From positions 1 through 64,000 of the forward strand of contig JAHFPV010000010.1 of NCBI GenBank assembly GCA_023266575.1: 64,000 nt of DNA, read 5' to 3'. A program made the position numbers and the translations under genes. Shown here in pieces: positions 1 to 9,120 of this stretch. Position 1 is the stretch's first letter, and the number at the start of each line of letters is the position of its first letter. The DNA comes from Sphingobium sp. GTDB taxonomy: Bacteria > Pseudomonadota > Alphaproteobacteria > Sphingomonadales > Sphingomonadaceae. The notes beneath the pieces are model-generated. The model had not been told where the DNA came from and made no database searches. It worked only from the letters and a program-made list of their open reading frames with translations.

Positions 1-55
1 CAACCTCACGCAGCTTGCCGATGATCTCTTCTGGCTTGTGCTTCTTGCTCGGCAT
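1..55 (-). CDS. IS3-family transposase OrfA, N-terminal fragment (runs off window)
   Basis: Only the first 18 codons are inside the window. The peptide begins MPSKKHKPEEIIGKLREV, the familiar opening of the small HTH protein (OrfA) of IS3-family elements. The ATG is at 55-53 on the minus strand and the rest lies to the left of base 1. It belongs to the element whose terminal repeat ends at 118. Whether the full element is intact cannot be seen. Confidence 0.8.
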   Translation of the reverse strand, partial: MPSKKHKPEEIIGKLREV

Positions 56-118
56 TCAATGTCCCCTTCATGGTCCAGACTATCATAGTCTCTGGGCCAC
101 TCAGCGGGGGGCAGATCA
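1..118 (-). mobile_element. IS3-family insertion sequence, one end
   Basis: The stretch carries the start of an IS3 OrfA and ends at 107-118 with GGGGGCAGATCA, which read outward-in is TGATCTGCCCCC, the style of terminal inverted repeat (TG...CA) seen in IS3-family elements. The receptor coding sequence begins directly after it, so the boundary at 118/119 is the insertion point. The other end and any target duplication lie outside the window. Confidence 0.75.
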
Positions 119-336
119 ATAAGGGAAGCAACATCGTCAATGCCCGCGGTGCGCGCAAGTTCGGTTCTTTCGATGTCTATGCCGAAATCCTCAATGTCCT
201 TGGCAGCAAGGACAAGGACATCGCCTATCTGTACCAGTCCTACATACCCAGTTTCGATCCTGCGCCCGTAGAGGGGCGTCTCAGCCGCGTTGTCGAACCA
301 CGCACATTGCGCGCCGGCGTGAAGGTCCACTTTTAG
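119..336 (+). pseudogene. TonB-dependent receptor, C-terminal remnant cut by IS3
   Basis: The reading frame from 119 to the TAG at 334-336 encodes about 72 residues that look like the last strands of a TonB-dependent outer-membrane receptor: a DVYAEILNVLGSKD stretch near the start, then a C-terminal RVVEPRTLRAGVKVHF ending in the terminal phenylalanine needed for BAM recognition. Everything upstream is IS DNA. In-frame codons running out of the IS (from an ATG at 70) are not a real start. The receptor is therefore interrupted, and this piece should be non-functional. Its substrate cannot be told. Confidence 0.75.
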
Positions 337-439
337 ACAAGCTGATCTTTTTCGAGAATTTAGTTGAACGATCCGGTCAGTTTCGGCGAAAGGAGTCCAA
401 GGCGCAGAGACCATGCGGATCATGCAGATTGGATAAGGA

Positions 440-1144
440 ATGGCCGTTCGACCTCGACTGACGGAAAGCGCAAAGCCATCACAGTCGCTCCTGGGGAAAC
501 TCGACATAGCGCGCACCGCGGGCGAGAAACCGGACCGGCGCGTCAACCGCACCCGGCTGGCCTTGCTGGAAGCTGCGCAACGCCTCTTCGCCCTGCGATC
601 AGTCGAGGGCGTCAGCATCGACGACATCGCCAAGGAGGCGGAAGTCGCAAAGGGAAGCCTCTATAATCATTTCGAAAGCAAGGAGGCCTTGGCTGACGAG
701 CTTTTTCGAATGATGCGAAGCCATGTGGCTGACCTGCTGGATGCCGCTATCGACACAATAACGTTGCCCCCCGAGCGGCTGGTGCGCGGTTCGTTCGTCA
801 TATTGCGTTTTGCTCTAGATCATCCGGAGAGTGCGGCGGCATTGTTGAAGCTGTCTCCGGAATTACTCGATGACGCCGCACCGCTAAACGTCAAGGCCCG
901 CGAGGTTATCATCGATGGTCTGGGATCTGGGCATTTTAAAGGTATTCCCGCCGATTCAGCGACTTTGCTGGTGGTCGGTGCGACACTTGTGATGGTGCAG
1001 GATTCGATCGATCGCCAAAAGTCGGTCAAGCGACTGATTGCTAAAATGATACCTTTGATGGCCGGCGTGCTGCGGGCCTTGGGTGTGGATGGCACCGGGG
1101 CGGCGGCGGCGGCAAAGGCGGCAGCAAGGGCAACGCTGGAGTAG
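440..1144 (+). CDS. TetR/AcrR-family transcriptional regulator
   Basis: A 234-residue protein. An N-terminal HTH domain spans roughly residues 37-85 (ALLEAAQRLFA, then GVSIDDIAKEAEVAKGSLYN, then HFESKEALADELF), the standard TetR DNA-binding fold. The C-terminal ligand domain is not assignable to a subgroup and ends in an alanine-rich tail encoded by GGC/GCG-type triplets near 1097-1130. An AAGGA lies immediately before the ATG. It is the first intact gene after the IS-broken receptor, so it may once have regulated that receptor; this is only positional. Target and ligand are unknown. Confidence 0.85.
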   Translation: MAVRPRLTESAKPSQSLLGKLDIARTAGEKPDRRVNRTRLALLEAAQRLFALRSVEGVSIDDIAKEAEVAKGSLYNHFESKEALADELFRMMRSHVADLLDAAIDTITLPPERLVRGSFVILRFALDHPESAAALLKLSPELLDDAAPLNVKAREVIIDGLGSGHFKGIPADSATLLVVGATLVMVQDSIDRQKSVKRLIAKMIPLMAGVLRALGVDGTGAAAAAKAAARATLE

Positions 1145-1209
1145 ATGATCGGCAAGCAGCGAATATATGAGGGCAGAAAGTAGGTGCTATTGGAAGCGCC
1201 TATCTCCCC

Positions 1210-1437
1210 AAAATTCATCGATCGACCTATGTTCCGCGGCTAGTTTTTCGTGCCGAGTAGCGATCAGATAAGAAGCCTTCGATGCCCCAACGCTGCTTGT
1301 AAGCGATAAGATCACAGGGCGGGCGGATAACTGCGATGTCTGCGGGACGGGATGACGGGTTCGCCACCTTGAACGCGGATCAAACCACATAATCTGTCGA
1401 CATTATCGGCGTGGTCGGCCAGAATCTGCATTTGCCC
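1210..1437 (-). pseudogene. Decayed IS5-type transposase C-terminal fragment
   Basis: Read on the minus strand from about 1437, one frame gives ILADHADNVDRLCGLIRV and then GGEPVIPSRRHRSYPPA. A +1 shift continues as CDLIAYKQRWGIEGF, and a further shift gives LIATRHEKLAAEHRSI. Together these follow the order of the C-terminal part of IS5-type DDE transposases (a D-containing LAD strand, PVIPSRRxRxxP, Y..R..IE.F, IATRYEKLA). At least two frameshifts and loss of flanks make it a relic. No terminal repeats were found. Confidence 0.65.
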
Positions 1438-1473
1438 TTGCGACCACCCGGTACGGACTTTCGCAATCGCCCG

Positions 1474-1578
1474 ATGGATTTGCGGGTTCGGCTTTTGGCG
1501 GCAATTGAAGGCGCGGCTAGTTGCCAGGCAGCGGCGGCAGGATTTGGCGTCGTACTATCCAAGGCGATTCGGTGGCAT
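1474..1578 (+). pseudogene. IS630-type transposase N-terminal fragment
   Basis: About 35 residues beginning MDLRVRLLAAIEGAASCQAA and ending AGFGVVLSKAIRWH match the layout of the N-terminal HTH of IS630-family transposases (DLRxRVVAAVEGG, AAAxRFGVSxSxxIRW). The frame stays open to 1644 but the similarity stops at the tryptophan, and no catalytic DDE region follows. It lies back to back with the IS5-type fragment, so the gap from 1145 to 1671 is a graveyard of mobile DNA with no intact gene. Confidence 0.6.
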
Positions 1579-1671
1579 ATAACCAAACCTTCGCCTCAGA
1601 TTGACATTACGGCCAATGTTCACATCGCTCCCGCGACAGACTAGTTCAATCTCCAGAAGCGAAACAGCCTA

Positions 1672-3846
1672 TCATTCCTCGTTGGCGTAATAGGCCTTGT
1701 AAGATCCATAAAAGGCCAGCGGGTCACTGTCCGCATAAAGCGACTGTTTCTTGAGGTCGACGGCGTTGAGGACGACGCCTGACAAAGGCGCCTCGGCGGC
1801 CTTGAGTGCCTCCACAGCCGCTTTTGCGGCAAAGCGCGACGTCCGGCGCCATCTGGTGATGAATACCACATGATCGGCCTCCCGGCTGATCACCGTTGCA
1901 TCGCTGACGGCCAGGACCGGCGGGGTGTCGATCACGACGACGTCATATTGCTGGCGGGCTTTTTCAAGCAGGTCCGAAAACTGGCCCCTTGAGAAAATGT
2001 CGATGCCCTTGGCAATGACCGTGACCAGCAGCAGGTCGAGCGGCGTGCCGGTGGATACAATGGCCGACGCCAGTTCCGTCTTGCCGGTGGCCACCTCGGC
2101 TATGCCATGTTCGGGCGTGGCGATCCCCAGCGATGCGGCGACCTGGGGCCGGCGCACATCGGCGTCGATCAGCAGGACGCGGCTGCCCGCCTTGGCTATG
2201 GAAAGGGCCAGCGACGTCGCAATGGTGGTCTTGCCCTCATGTGGCAGGGCGGAAGTGATGACGATCACCTGCCCGCTTGGCAGGGCCTGCTTGGCATGTC
2301 CGCCGCGCAGCGTCATGTTGAGCGCGCGGATCGCTTCGGAAAAGCTCGACTGCGGTTTTTCATAAACCAAGCGCGCAAGATGCTCGTCATAGTTTCGCGG
2401 GCTGACGCCAGGAATGGACGCGATGCGGTTGAGCCCCAGATGGCGTTTGACATCCTCGCCGGAGCTGATCTTCACATCAAGCAGTTCCGCGATGATGATG
2501 GCCAGCAACCCGAAGGTAAGAGCGGCCGCCAGCGTCAGCAGGATCAGCAGAGGGCGGTTAGGCGAGCTGGGCGAGTTGGGCGGTGAAGCGACCGAGACGA
2601 TGCTGGCATCGGGCGTGGCGAGTTCGTCCGTCGCGACCGTTTCCTTGCGACGCTTGGCAAGGTCCTCATAGACTTCACGCGAAGCATCAGCATCCGTGTC
2701 ATACTTCCTGGCGGTAACCGATGCGTCGGAATTGCGTATCGCAGCGGAACGCTGCTGGGCAATAGCGGAACCCAAGCTGGCGACTTCCTGCTGCGCAGCG
2801 TTTACTTCGGCAGCCAGGCCAGAAACGATCCGGCGCGTTTCGGCCGCGATTTCCCCATCGATTTCGGCCAACTGATTGCGGGTGCGCGCGACTTCGGGAT
2901 GGTCGTTGCCATAACGGGTCGTCGCCTGTGAAGCATCGACCGCAATTTTCGCGCGCTGCGACCGCAGGTCGCGGATCACTTGCGATGCAAGTACGTCGGG
3001 CAGCGATGACGGATTATTCTGGGAACGGCTGGCGGCGCTGTAGCGCGCCTGCTTGGCTGCCAGATTGGCAGAAGCTTCGGAATGTTGACGCCGCAGGTCT
3101 GCGATGGTCTGTTCGTCATAGGACGAAGGATTTGAGCCACTGGTGATGCCGGTGCGCGCCCGGATGGAGGACGCGCTGGACGCATTGCTTTGCACATCGG
3201 TACTGAGTGCGCGCATCCGCTCTGAATAGAAATTCTGCGCTTTCTGGGCGACTGCGCGCTTATATTCGGCCTGCTGTTCCAGATATTCGCGCGCCATTGC
3301 GTTGGCTATGTCGGCTGCGGTCTGGGGCGAGCGAGAAGAAACATTGATGTTGATGACATAGGTCAGGCCTTGCCGCCCGATGGACATATGATTGAGCAGC
3401 GCGTTCGTGACGGCATCCAGCCCCGGCCGGACAGGGGCCGGGGACTTGCCGAACAGGCCACCCAGCCATTCGCCAAAACCCGGTTCGCGCAACCGGGGGT
3501 TGAATTCAGGATCACGGTCCAGATGCAGCCGCTCGGCGACGCGGCGGGCAAGGTCGGGCGAACGCAGCACCTGCACTTCGGTATCGACAGCCGCCGAATC
3601 GGCCGGCAGGCCCGACACGATCGACTGTCCCTCCGCAACATTCGTCGATCGACGCTCGATCAGCACACTGGTGGAGCTGACATATTTGCTGGGGATGATC
3701 AGCGCGATGCCCAAGCCGATGGCCAGCACGACAGCCGCCACGATGAGAAAGGGAAACCGCCGACGCAGTATGATCAGCCACAAAGTCCGCAGATCAATTG
3801 GGCTGTCTTCCGTAGGCGTTACGTACTGGCCTTCAGCCGTTGTCAT
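1672..3846 (-). CDS. Exopolysaccharide co-polymerase/tyrosine autokinase (Wzc/GumC type)
   Basis: A 724-residue inner-membrane protein controlling chain length and export of a Wzy-type polysaccharide. It has an N-terminal Wzz domain with TM1 at about 32-51, a long periplasmic coiled-coil region (about 180-400), TM2 at about 432-455 and a C-terminal BY-kinase. The kinase shows Walker A SALPHEGKTT (532-541), Walker A' VLLIDADVRRP (557-567) and Walker B VVVIDTPP (636-643). The end carries a tyrosine cluster (Y704, Y713, Y717, Y719, Y720) that would be autophosphorylated. Co-polymerase and kinase are fused, unlike the split GelC/GelE pair of sphingan producers. It is last in the leftward ligase-sulfotransferase run, after a 156-bp gap. 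The cognate phosphatase is not in the window. Confidence 0.92.
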   Translation of the reverse strand: MTTAEGQYVTPTEDSPIDLRTLWLIILRRRFPFLIVAAVVLAIGLGIALIIPSKYVSSTSVLIERRSTNVAEGQSIVSGLPADSAAVDTEVQVLRSPDLARRVAERLHLDRDPEFNPRLREPGFGEWLGGLFGKSPAPVRPGLDAVTNALLNHMSIGRQGLTYVININVSSRSPQTAADIANAMAREYLEQQAEYKRAVAQKAQNFYSERMRALSTDVQSNASSASSIRARTGITSGSNPSSYDEQTIADLRRQHSEASANLAAKQARYSAASRSQNNPSSLPDVLASQVIRDLRSQRAKIAVDASQATTRYGNDHPEVARTRNQLAEIDGEIAAETRRIVSGLAAEVNAAQQEVASLGSAIAQQRSAAIRNSDASVTARKYDTDADASREVYEDLAKRRKETVATDELATPDASIVSVASPPNSPSSPNRPLLILLTLAAALTFGLLAIIIAELLDVKISSGEDVKRHLGLNRIASIPGVSPRNYDEHLARLVYEKPQSSFSEAIRALNMTLRGGHAKQALPSGQVIVITSALPHEGKTTIATSLALSIAKAGSRVLLIDADVRRPQVAASLGIATPEHGIAEVATGKTELASAIVSTGTPLDLLLVTVIAKGIDIFSRGQFSDLLEKARQQYDVVVIDTPPVLAVSDATVISREADHVVFITRWRRTSRFAAKAAVEALKAAEAPLSGVVLNAVDLKKQSLYADSDPLAFYGSYKAYYANEE

Positions 3847-4002
3847 CGTTGCTTCCTTTGTGCCGACTTTGCGCCGACTTGATATTTGCCCATCGTCACC
3901 ATGGTGAAAGATTTACTTTTCGACAGGTGGAGATGCCCTTGGAATCAGGGTTCTTGCATCGCGGCAGAAGTGAGTCAACAACGGTAACCTTACTCCTGCC
4001 GG

Positions 4003-4923
4003 TCACCAGCCGACTGCCCGCAGATCGCGACCAAGTCGCTGTTCCCAAAGTGCGACTTCGTTGTCAGTCAGGCGCATCAGCTTGGTGCCAACGTCAGACG
4101 GCGCACGGGACGGTGCCTGCCCCTCGGCTTTGCGCACGAAAACGAAATTGCCTCGCTTGATGCGGCGCAGTTGCTCGTCGATCCGGCCCCATAATGTGGC
4201 TGTATCGGGCATCCGCGTCTGATTTTCGCGCGGCAAGGTTTGCGGCAGTCCCAGTTCGGGAATGTCCAGGAATTGCGCGATCCGCGCCCGCTGGAACATG
4301 AAATCGGCCACCATATCCTCGAACAATATGATCAGCATATTGTCCTGACCAAACAGGCGTTCGAACGGTTCAATCTGGGCCGCGAACAGGCTGTTGGTCA
4401 GATAGCGGAAATTCCACAGCACATCATCATATTGGCGCACATAGGGCCGCGAAATAAGCTGGCGCGCAGCGGCAGCGGCATCGACATTGTCGCGCTCGGC
4501 CTGAACCGCGGCCACGGGATCGTCGGGCAAGGACAGAAATACGTCCTGGGCAGTGCGCCGTTCATGCCCACGCTTGAGCATATGGAGAAAGCCCGAATAG
4601 GCGCGCTTGCGCGGGCTTCGCAGGGCAAAGATGAATTTGGTGTCTGGCCCCAACATGCGGTATATCCGCTCGGCTATGGCCGGGTCCGCCATATAGGTTG
4701 TGGTTCCGTCCACAACGACCCGTGCATCGCCGGGAACGCCCCGGAAACAGCTGCTGAAGCTGGCAAGCCGCTGTTCGTTGACGGCGCGCGAAAAGAAGTT
4801 CGGTTCCTTGGGATTGGACAGGTAGCAGTCTGGATGCTGCTCCAGCGCGGCGCATAATGACGTGGTGCCTGATTTCTGGGCACCGGCAACGATCAGGTTG
4901 GGAACGGTCACGAGAGAGGCCAT
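4003..4923 (-). CDS. PAPS-dependent sulfotransferase
   Basis: A 306-residue sulfotransferase-domain protein that would move sulfate from PAPS to a sugar hydroxyl. The 5'-phosphosulfate loop QKSGTTS is at residues 16-22 just after a hydrophobic strand (NLIVAGA), and the 3'-phosphate-binding region is LRSPRKRAYSGF near residues 101-112. There is no signal peptide, so it is expected to act in the cytoplasm, possibly on lipid-linked repeat units. Its ATG directly follows the TAA of the upstream ligase-like gene (TAAATG), so the two are translationally coupled. Acceptor specificity cannot be read from sequence. Confidence 0.88.
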   Translation of the reverse strand: MASLVTVPNLIVAGAQKSGTTSLCAALEQHPDCYLSNPKEPNFFSRAVNEQRLASFSSCFRGVPGDARVVVDGTTTYMADPAIAERIYRMLGPDTKFIFALRSPRKRAYSGFLHMLKRGHERRTAQDVFLSLPDDPVAAVQAERDNVDAAAAARQLISRPYVRQYDDVLWNFRYLTNSLFAAQIEPFERLFGQDNMLIILFEDMVADFMFQRARIAQFLDIPELGLPQTLPRENQTRMPDTATLWGRIDEQLRRIKRGNFVFVRKAEGQAPSRAPSDVGTKLMRLTDNEVALWEQRLGRDLRAVGW

Positions 4924-6276
4924 TTAACTTTGCGCCTGAGACACGCGCGACCGATTGGAAGCAATGCCCAGCGTGAGGAAGCAATAGGTCACGAAGAACC
5001 AGCTAAGGTCCGAATGTGTCAGAATGTTGGAATCCGTGATGCTGTATATGGAATAATAAGCCCATATGCCGACATGGAACAGGTTGGCCGGATCGCGGGT
5101 CTGACGGATGTTGCGCAGGCTACGCCCAAGAAAGATGAACCACGCGAAAAGGAAGCAAAGCAGGCCCACGATGCCCAGTTCCAGCCACATGTCGAGATAG
5201 CCGTTATGGCCATTTGCCGTCATCGCCATGGTCGCTGACCCTTCCGACCAATGCGCGTGGAAGTCGCGCAGATTGGCGGTCAGCTTGTCCACCCAGAAGG
5301 TTTTATATCCAGCACCCATCATTGGACGGTCGATGCCGATGGCATAGGCATAATCCCACAGGCGCGTGCGACCTGACAAGGTGAGGTCGCGCCCCAGCAG
5401 GGTCAGCAATCCGATCATCAGCGATGGCAGCACGACCACGGTGCCGAACAGGGCAAAGACCGATAAACCCGCGCGCAATTGCAAGGTGAGGTGCCGCTGC
5501 CATCCTTCGGGTATGACGACAAAGCGGGTGAGCCACATCGCACCGAATCCGCCAGCAAAGCCGATGAGCGTCGTGCGCGAGTTTGAGAAAAAGAGCATCA
5601 CCAAGCTGACCAGCACCACCGCCGCCCATCGACGACGCGTGGCGCCTCGCGTCGCAAAAGCCTGCGTCGCGAAAATCAGCATCGAGAAGGCGAGCACCGG
5701 GCCGAAATAATTTTTACCTGGATAAATACCGCGGATCGACCCGGATTCGGCATATTTGCCCACGAAATTCAGCCCGACGCCGGGAATGGCGAGCGAAATG
5801 ATATTAATGACAAGCACGACAAGGCAGATTTTTGCCATGATCGGCAGCCACTGTTCATGCCGCTGCTGCATGGCGACGAACAACACCGCTTGGCTAAAGA
5901 GGACAAGGGCAAAGAAGCGGCGCAACGCAGCATCGGGCTCTACGGACCACAGGATCGAGGCGCCCGCCCACAACAGCAACAGCAATAACGGCCAGGCTGG
6001 ACGAAGATAGCGTATCACCTCACCAAAGCGCGCAATCATGATGAACAAGGCGGGGCCATAGACCGCGATGCTGAGCAGCTGGATGATCGCCGACCCTTCC
6101 TCGCGCTGTTCGATCGCGCCGGCCCAGTTGCCCGCGAGCGCGGACAGCAGGGCAGGGTAGAGCAGGATATAGACCACTATCCCGACCGCATAGCGCAGTT
6201 CCAGATTGCTGTGCGCGCGTGCGCCACGGGCCATTGCGGGTGGGCGGGCGGAGTTTGCCGAAAGCATTTGCGTCAT
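4924..6276 (-). CDS. O-antigen ligase/polymerase-like membrane protein
   Basis: A polytopic protein of about 450 residues with roughly ten hydrophobic segments and a large loop before the last helices that contains the GAGYKTFW and NGHNGYLDMWLELGIVGL motifs typical of the Wzy_C/WaaL superfamily (the NGHNxxL histidine is the usual hallmark). In this locus it is the best candidate for the polymerase joining repeat units in the periplasm. The frame is open upstream to 6396, but the preceding 40 residues are arginine- and cysteine-rich and atypical, so the ATG at 6276 (MTQMLSANS) is preferred. Its stop abuts the sulfotransferase start. Confidence 0.85.
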   Translation of the reverse strand: MTQMLSANSARPPAMARGARAHSNLELRYAVGIVVYILLYPALLSALAGNWAGAIEQREEGSAIIQLLSIAVYGPALFIMIARFGEVIRYLRPAWPLLLLLLWAGASILWSVEPDAALRRFFALVLFSQAVLFVAMQQRHEQWLPIMAKICLVVLVINIISLAIPGVGLNFVGKYAESGSIRGIYPGKNYFGPVLAFSMLIFATQAFATRGATRRRWAAVVLVSLVMLFFSNSRTTLIGFAGGFGAMWLTRFVVIPEGWQRHLTLQLRAGLSVFALFGTVVVLPSLMIGLLTLLGRDLTLSGRTRLWDYAYAIGIDRPMMGAGYKTFWVDKLTANLRDFHAHWSEGSATMAMTANGHNGYLDMWLELGIVGLLCFLFAWFIFLGRSLRNIRQTRDPANLFHVGIWAYYSIYSITDSNILTHSDLSWFFVTYCFLTLGIASNRSRVSQAQS

Positions 6277-6506
6277 CAGCGTCGGTCGCCTTGTTGCAGG
6301 ACAGCATCGTCTGTCCAAGAAGCGTCCCGGTTTGTCCAGTGCATAAACCATATGGCAGCGATTGAGCTGGAATTTGCCTACCGCTCTTATTGTCACGGCT
6401 TGCGAAGGCAGCGCCTTTTCTACTTCGGGACCGTCGAGTCAGTCTCGGCTGCCACTTCTTGCGATATGCGGCACGGTGGGATACATAACCTTGCCTGCCG
6501 AATAGG

Positions 6507-7352
6507 ATGGCGTTTTCACATCAGGATATGCGCCCTATGACGTTGCCGCCGGCCAGCATCGATCTACTTTGCACGTTTTTCAATGCCGCCGCGACACTGG
6601 AGCCGACGCTGGCATCCCTGTCGTCGCAGACATTGGCCGATGCGCGGTTCATCCTGGTGGACGACGGCAGCACGGACGACAGCGCTGCCATTGCGCAGGT
6701 CTTTTGCGACAAGGATAGCCGGTTCGCCCTGTTCACAAATGTTGATCGGGGGCGCGGCAAGGCGCTGAATTTTGCGCTGGCGCAAGGGCGTGCGCCGCTG
6801 GTCGCCATTCTCGACGCCGATGATCTGGCGCATCCAACCTGGCTGGAAACGGCCTGTGCCGCGATGGACGATCGGCCGGACGTGGCTGCGATCAGCTTTG
6901 AAAGGCTGATGATCGGTCCTGGCGAGACGGCGGACTGGACAGTTATTCAGCCCCAGGCCACGGTGCTGACTGACGTGACGCATCGGTTGGGCCGCAAGAA
7001 CCAGCTTTCCCATTCGGGGTCATGCATCCGCCGTGACGCGATGCAGGCGGTGGGCAATTATGCCCTCAATCGCCGGAGTCATTTCGATTATGATCTTTGG
7101 GTCCGTCTGGGCGCAGCCGGATTTCGCCTCGCCCGATGCGCGCCGGTGCGGATTGCCAAGCGTTATCATTTCGGACAGAAATTCGCCTGGTCGCCAGGCT
7201 ATTTTCTGTCAACGTTCGAGGTGCAGCGGAGAGCGATCCGTTTCCTGAGCGATCGTCCTGCCACCGACTGGCTGTTTGCATTGCGCGATCTGGCCCGAAA
7301 TTTCGCCAAATATCCGCTACAGCAATGGGCCGTGCGTCGACGGGGTAACTGA
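6507..7352 (+). CDS. Family 2 glycosyltransferase
   Basis: A 281-residue cytoplasmic GT-A glycosyltransferase. Near the N-terminus it has the nucleotide-binding VDDGSTD (51-57) and then ILDADDLAHP with the metal-binding DAD (103-105). The acceptor-side HFDYDLWVRLGAAGF near residue 192 is also family-typical. It would add one sugar to the growing lipid-linked repeat. It is divergent from the ligase-like gene across about 230 bp, so the two probably have back-to-back promoters. Alternative ATGs at 6528 and 6537 sit behind an AGGA and remove only 7 or 10 residues. Donor sugar unknown. Confidence 0.88.
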   Translation: MAFSHQDMRPMTLPPASIDLLCTFFNAAATLEPTLASLSSQTLADARFILVDDGSTDDSAAIAQVFCDKDSRFALFTNVDRGRGKALNFALAQGRAPLVAILDADDLAHPTWLETACAAMDDRPDVAAISFERLMIGPGETADWTVIQPQATVLTDVTHRLGRKNQLSHSGSCIRRDAMQAVGNYALNRRSHFDYDLWVRLGAAGFRLARCAPVRIAKRYHFGQKFAWSPGYFLSTFEVQRRAIRFLSDRPATDWLFALRDLARNFAKYPLQQWAVRRRGN

Positions 7353-7426
7353 GCATTTTCAGCGACGATTACCAGCCTCTTCTATTCCCGCGGCGCGGGG
7401 TGGCAATGCCAGTACCGCGATAACGG

Positions 7427-8803
7427 TCAATAAGCGTTTTTGTGGATAACCACGCCGAAGGTGGCGAGCAGGATGCTGATATCCCGAAAGATCGACCAAT
7501 TGCGTAGATATTCAAGATCGTAACGCAAGCGTTCGGTGAGATCGCGATGGGTTTCGGTCGCGCCCCTGAACCCTCGGATCTGGGCCAGTCCGGTGATGCC
7601 GGGCTTGGTTGAATGGCGCAGCCAGTAGCGCGTGTCGACTTTCCAGAACAGATCATTGCCGGCTTTTGAACCCAGCGCATGGGGCCTTGGCCCGACCAGC
7701 GACATGTCGCCGCGCAGCACGTTAAAAAGCTGGGGCAGTTCGTCGATGGACGTCGCGCGAATTATCCGCCCGACGCGCGTGATCCGTTTATCGTCGCGCG
7801 ATGCCGATTTGCTGCCGGTGGCATCGGCCAGATCATCCCTCATGCTGCGGAATTTATAGACATAGAACAGCCGGTTGCCCCTGCCCATGCGCAGTTGCTT
7901 GAACAGGACCGGCCCCTTGCTGTCCAGTTTGATGCAGATCGCGGTGACGGCCAGCAGGGGCGCCAGGAAAAGGCAAACAGAACAGGTCACCGACAGATCG
8001 AAGACGCGTTTCAGTGCACGGCTTCGCAAATCCAGCGGGCCTGTGGAAACACGGATAGACGCCGATTCCAGCCTTAATTTCGCATGGTCGGAAATGACGG
8101 GCTGCAATTCGGGGATCAGCAGGCTGCCGATGCACCCCACGCCTTGCAGGAAAAGGGACCAGCTTTCCCGTTCATGGACTGGGCAATCGACAAGAACCCG
8201 GTCATATTCCCGGATCATGCTGCTTAGCGCGTGCAGGACGGCGGGATCGTGCAGATCAAGCTTCAGGCCGAGATCCGCGCAAAGGACGATATCATATCCT
8301 TCCATTTCGCGCGGAGCCACGCCGTCCACGATGAACAATTTGCGCAAAAGCCGATCGCCGATGATGCGATGGACCAGCAGGAAGAAAGGAAGGCGGACGA
8401 GAAGCAGCAGCGTGAAGGCTGTGATCGTGCCGGTGAACAACACCAGCCGTGACATGGAATCGACATGTTTCGACGCGAAAAAGCCCAGCACTGCAATCGA
8501 CAAGGCCCACATCATGGCCATGGCCGCGCGCCTGACCGATGTCGTAAGCGATTGCATCGAATCGAGCGTGTAGAGGCGGCCATAAAAGGCGACGACCATG
8601 AACACGGACGCCAGAACGATGATCCAGTTCCGACTTTCCCCTACGGGCAGATGACCAAAGCGCATCAGGCTGGCAAAGGAAAAACTGCCGATTAAAATCA
8701 GCACGTCGAGCGCCCACTGCAGACCATAGATGCCGACACGAATTAGACTGCCGTCCCTGCGGGACTTCGCAGCCGAAGTACTAGTTCCCGCGGCTATATA
8801 CAC
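7427..8803 (-). CDS. Undecaprenyl-phosphate sugar-1-phosphate transferase (initiating enzyme)
   Basis: A 458-residue polyprenol-phosphate hexose-1-phosphate transferase that starts repeat-unit synthesis by moving a sugar phosphate (glucose in GumD/SpsB relatives) to undecaprenyl phosphate. Four N-terminal membrane helices (about 25-145) are followed by a central domain and a fifth hydrophobic segment near residue 275. The C-terminal catalytic domain shows KRVFDLS, YKFRSMRDD, DELPQLFNVLRGDMSLVGPRP and KPGITGLAQIRG, in family order. It is transcribed leftward and convergent with the GT2 gene. A hairpin at 9016-9045 separates it from the exporter gene upstream, so it probably has its own promoter in the 317-bp gap. 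Confidence 0.93.
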   Translation of the reverse strand: MYIAAGTSTSAAKSRRDGSLIRVGIYGLQWALDVLILIGSFSFASLMRFGHLPVGESRNWIIVLASVFMVVAFYGRLYTLDSMQSLTTSVRRAAMAMMWALSIAVLGFFASKHVDSMSRLVLFTGTITAFTLLLLVRLPFFLLVHRIIGDRLLRKLFIVDGVAPREMEGYDIVLCADLGLKLDLHDPAVLHALSSMIREYDRVLVDCPVHERESWSLFLQGVGCIGSLLIPELQPVISDHAKLRLESASIRVSTGPLDLRSRALKRVFDLSVTCSVCLFLAPLLAVTAICIKLDSKGPVLFKQLRMGRGNRLFYVYKFRSMRDDLADATGSKSASRDDKRITRVGRIIRATSIDELPQLFNVLRGDMSLVGPRPHALGSKAGNDLFWKVDTRYWLRHSTKPGITGLAQIRGFRGATETHRDLTERLRYDLEYLRNWSIFRDISILLATFGVVIHKNAY

Positions 8804-9015
8804 GGCTACCCCTTATACCAGCTCATCGCGGGCATCTTAATATCGAAACATTACCGGATGCCTTAAGGCAGGCAACGTATTTATGCCCTCTAATGTTTCA
8901 TTTTGAAACCGTGAAGCAACAATGGGACAGTCGCGCAATAGGCGCGCGCCAGTCGGGTGCTTTCACGCTTTCGACCGTTCTTGGGTAATATACTCAAAGT
9001 CAAGCGATTAGGCAA

Positions 9016-9045
9016 AGGCCCCATGTGCATTTGCACATAGGGCCT
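9016..9045 (-). terminator. Hairpin terminator after the polysaccharide export gene
   Basis: Two 14-base arms (9016-9029 and 9032-9045) pair with one mismatch around a 2-base centre, 76 bases beyond the stop codon of the export lipoprotein gene. On the minus strand the stem is followed by CTTTGCC, so the T-run is weak. The rest of the 8804-9120 gap shows no gene and should hold the promoter of the sugar transferase. Confidence 0.5.
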
Positions 9046-9120
9046 GCCAGTCTTTCCCGCCAAGGCGCATGGTCGTGTCATGGGGATGCCAATACCCACA
9101 GCTACCATAGGCGCTGTCCG

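Noticed and set aside
1097-1132. Triplet-repeat tract in the TetR gene as a phase-variable site
   Set aside because: Repeat units are triplets encoding alanine, so slippage would not shift the frame.
7385-7405. GC palindrome between the GT2 and sugar transferase genes
   Set aside because: The arms have almost no loop and no T-run; not a credible terminator.
8890-9108. 72-codon minus-strand open frame between the sugar transferase and exporter genes
   Set aside because: It covers the terminator hairpin and has no protein-like features.
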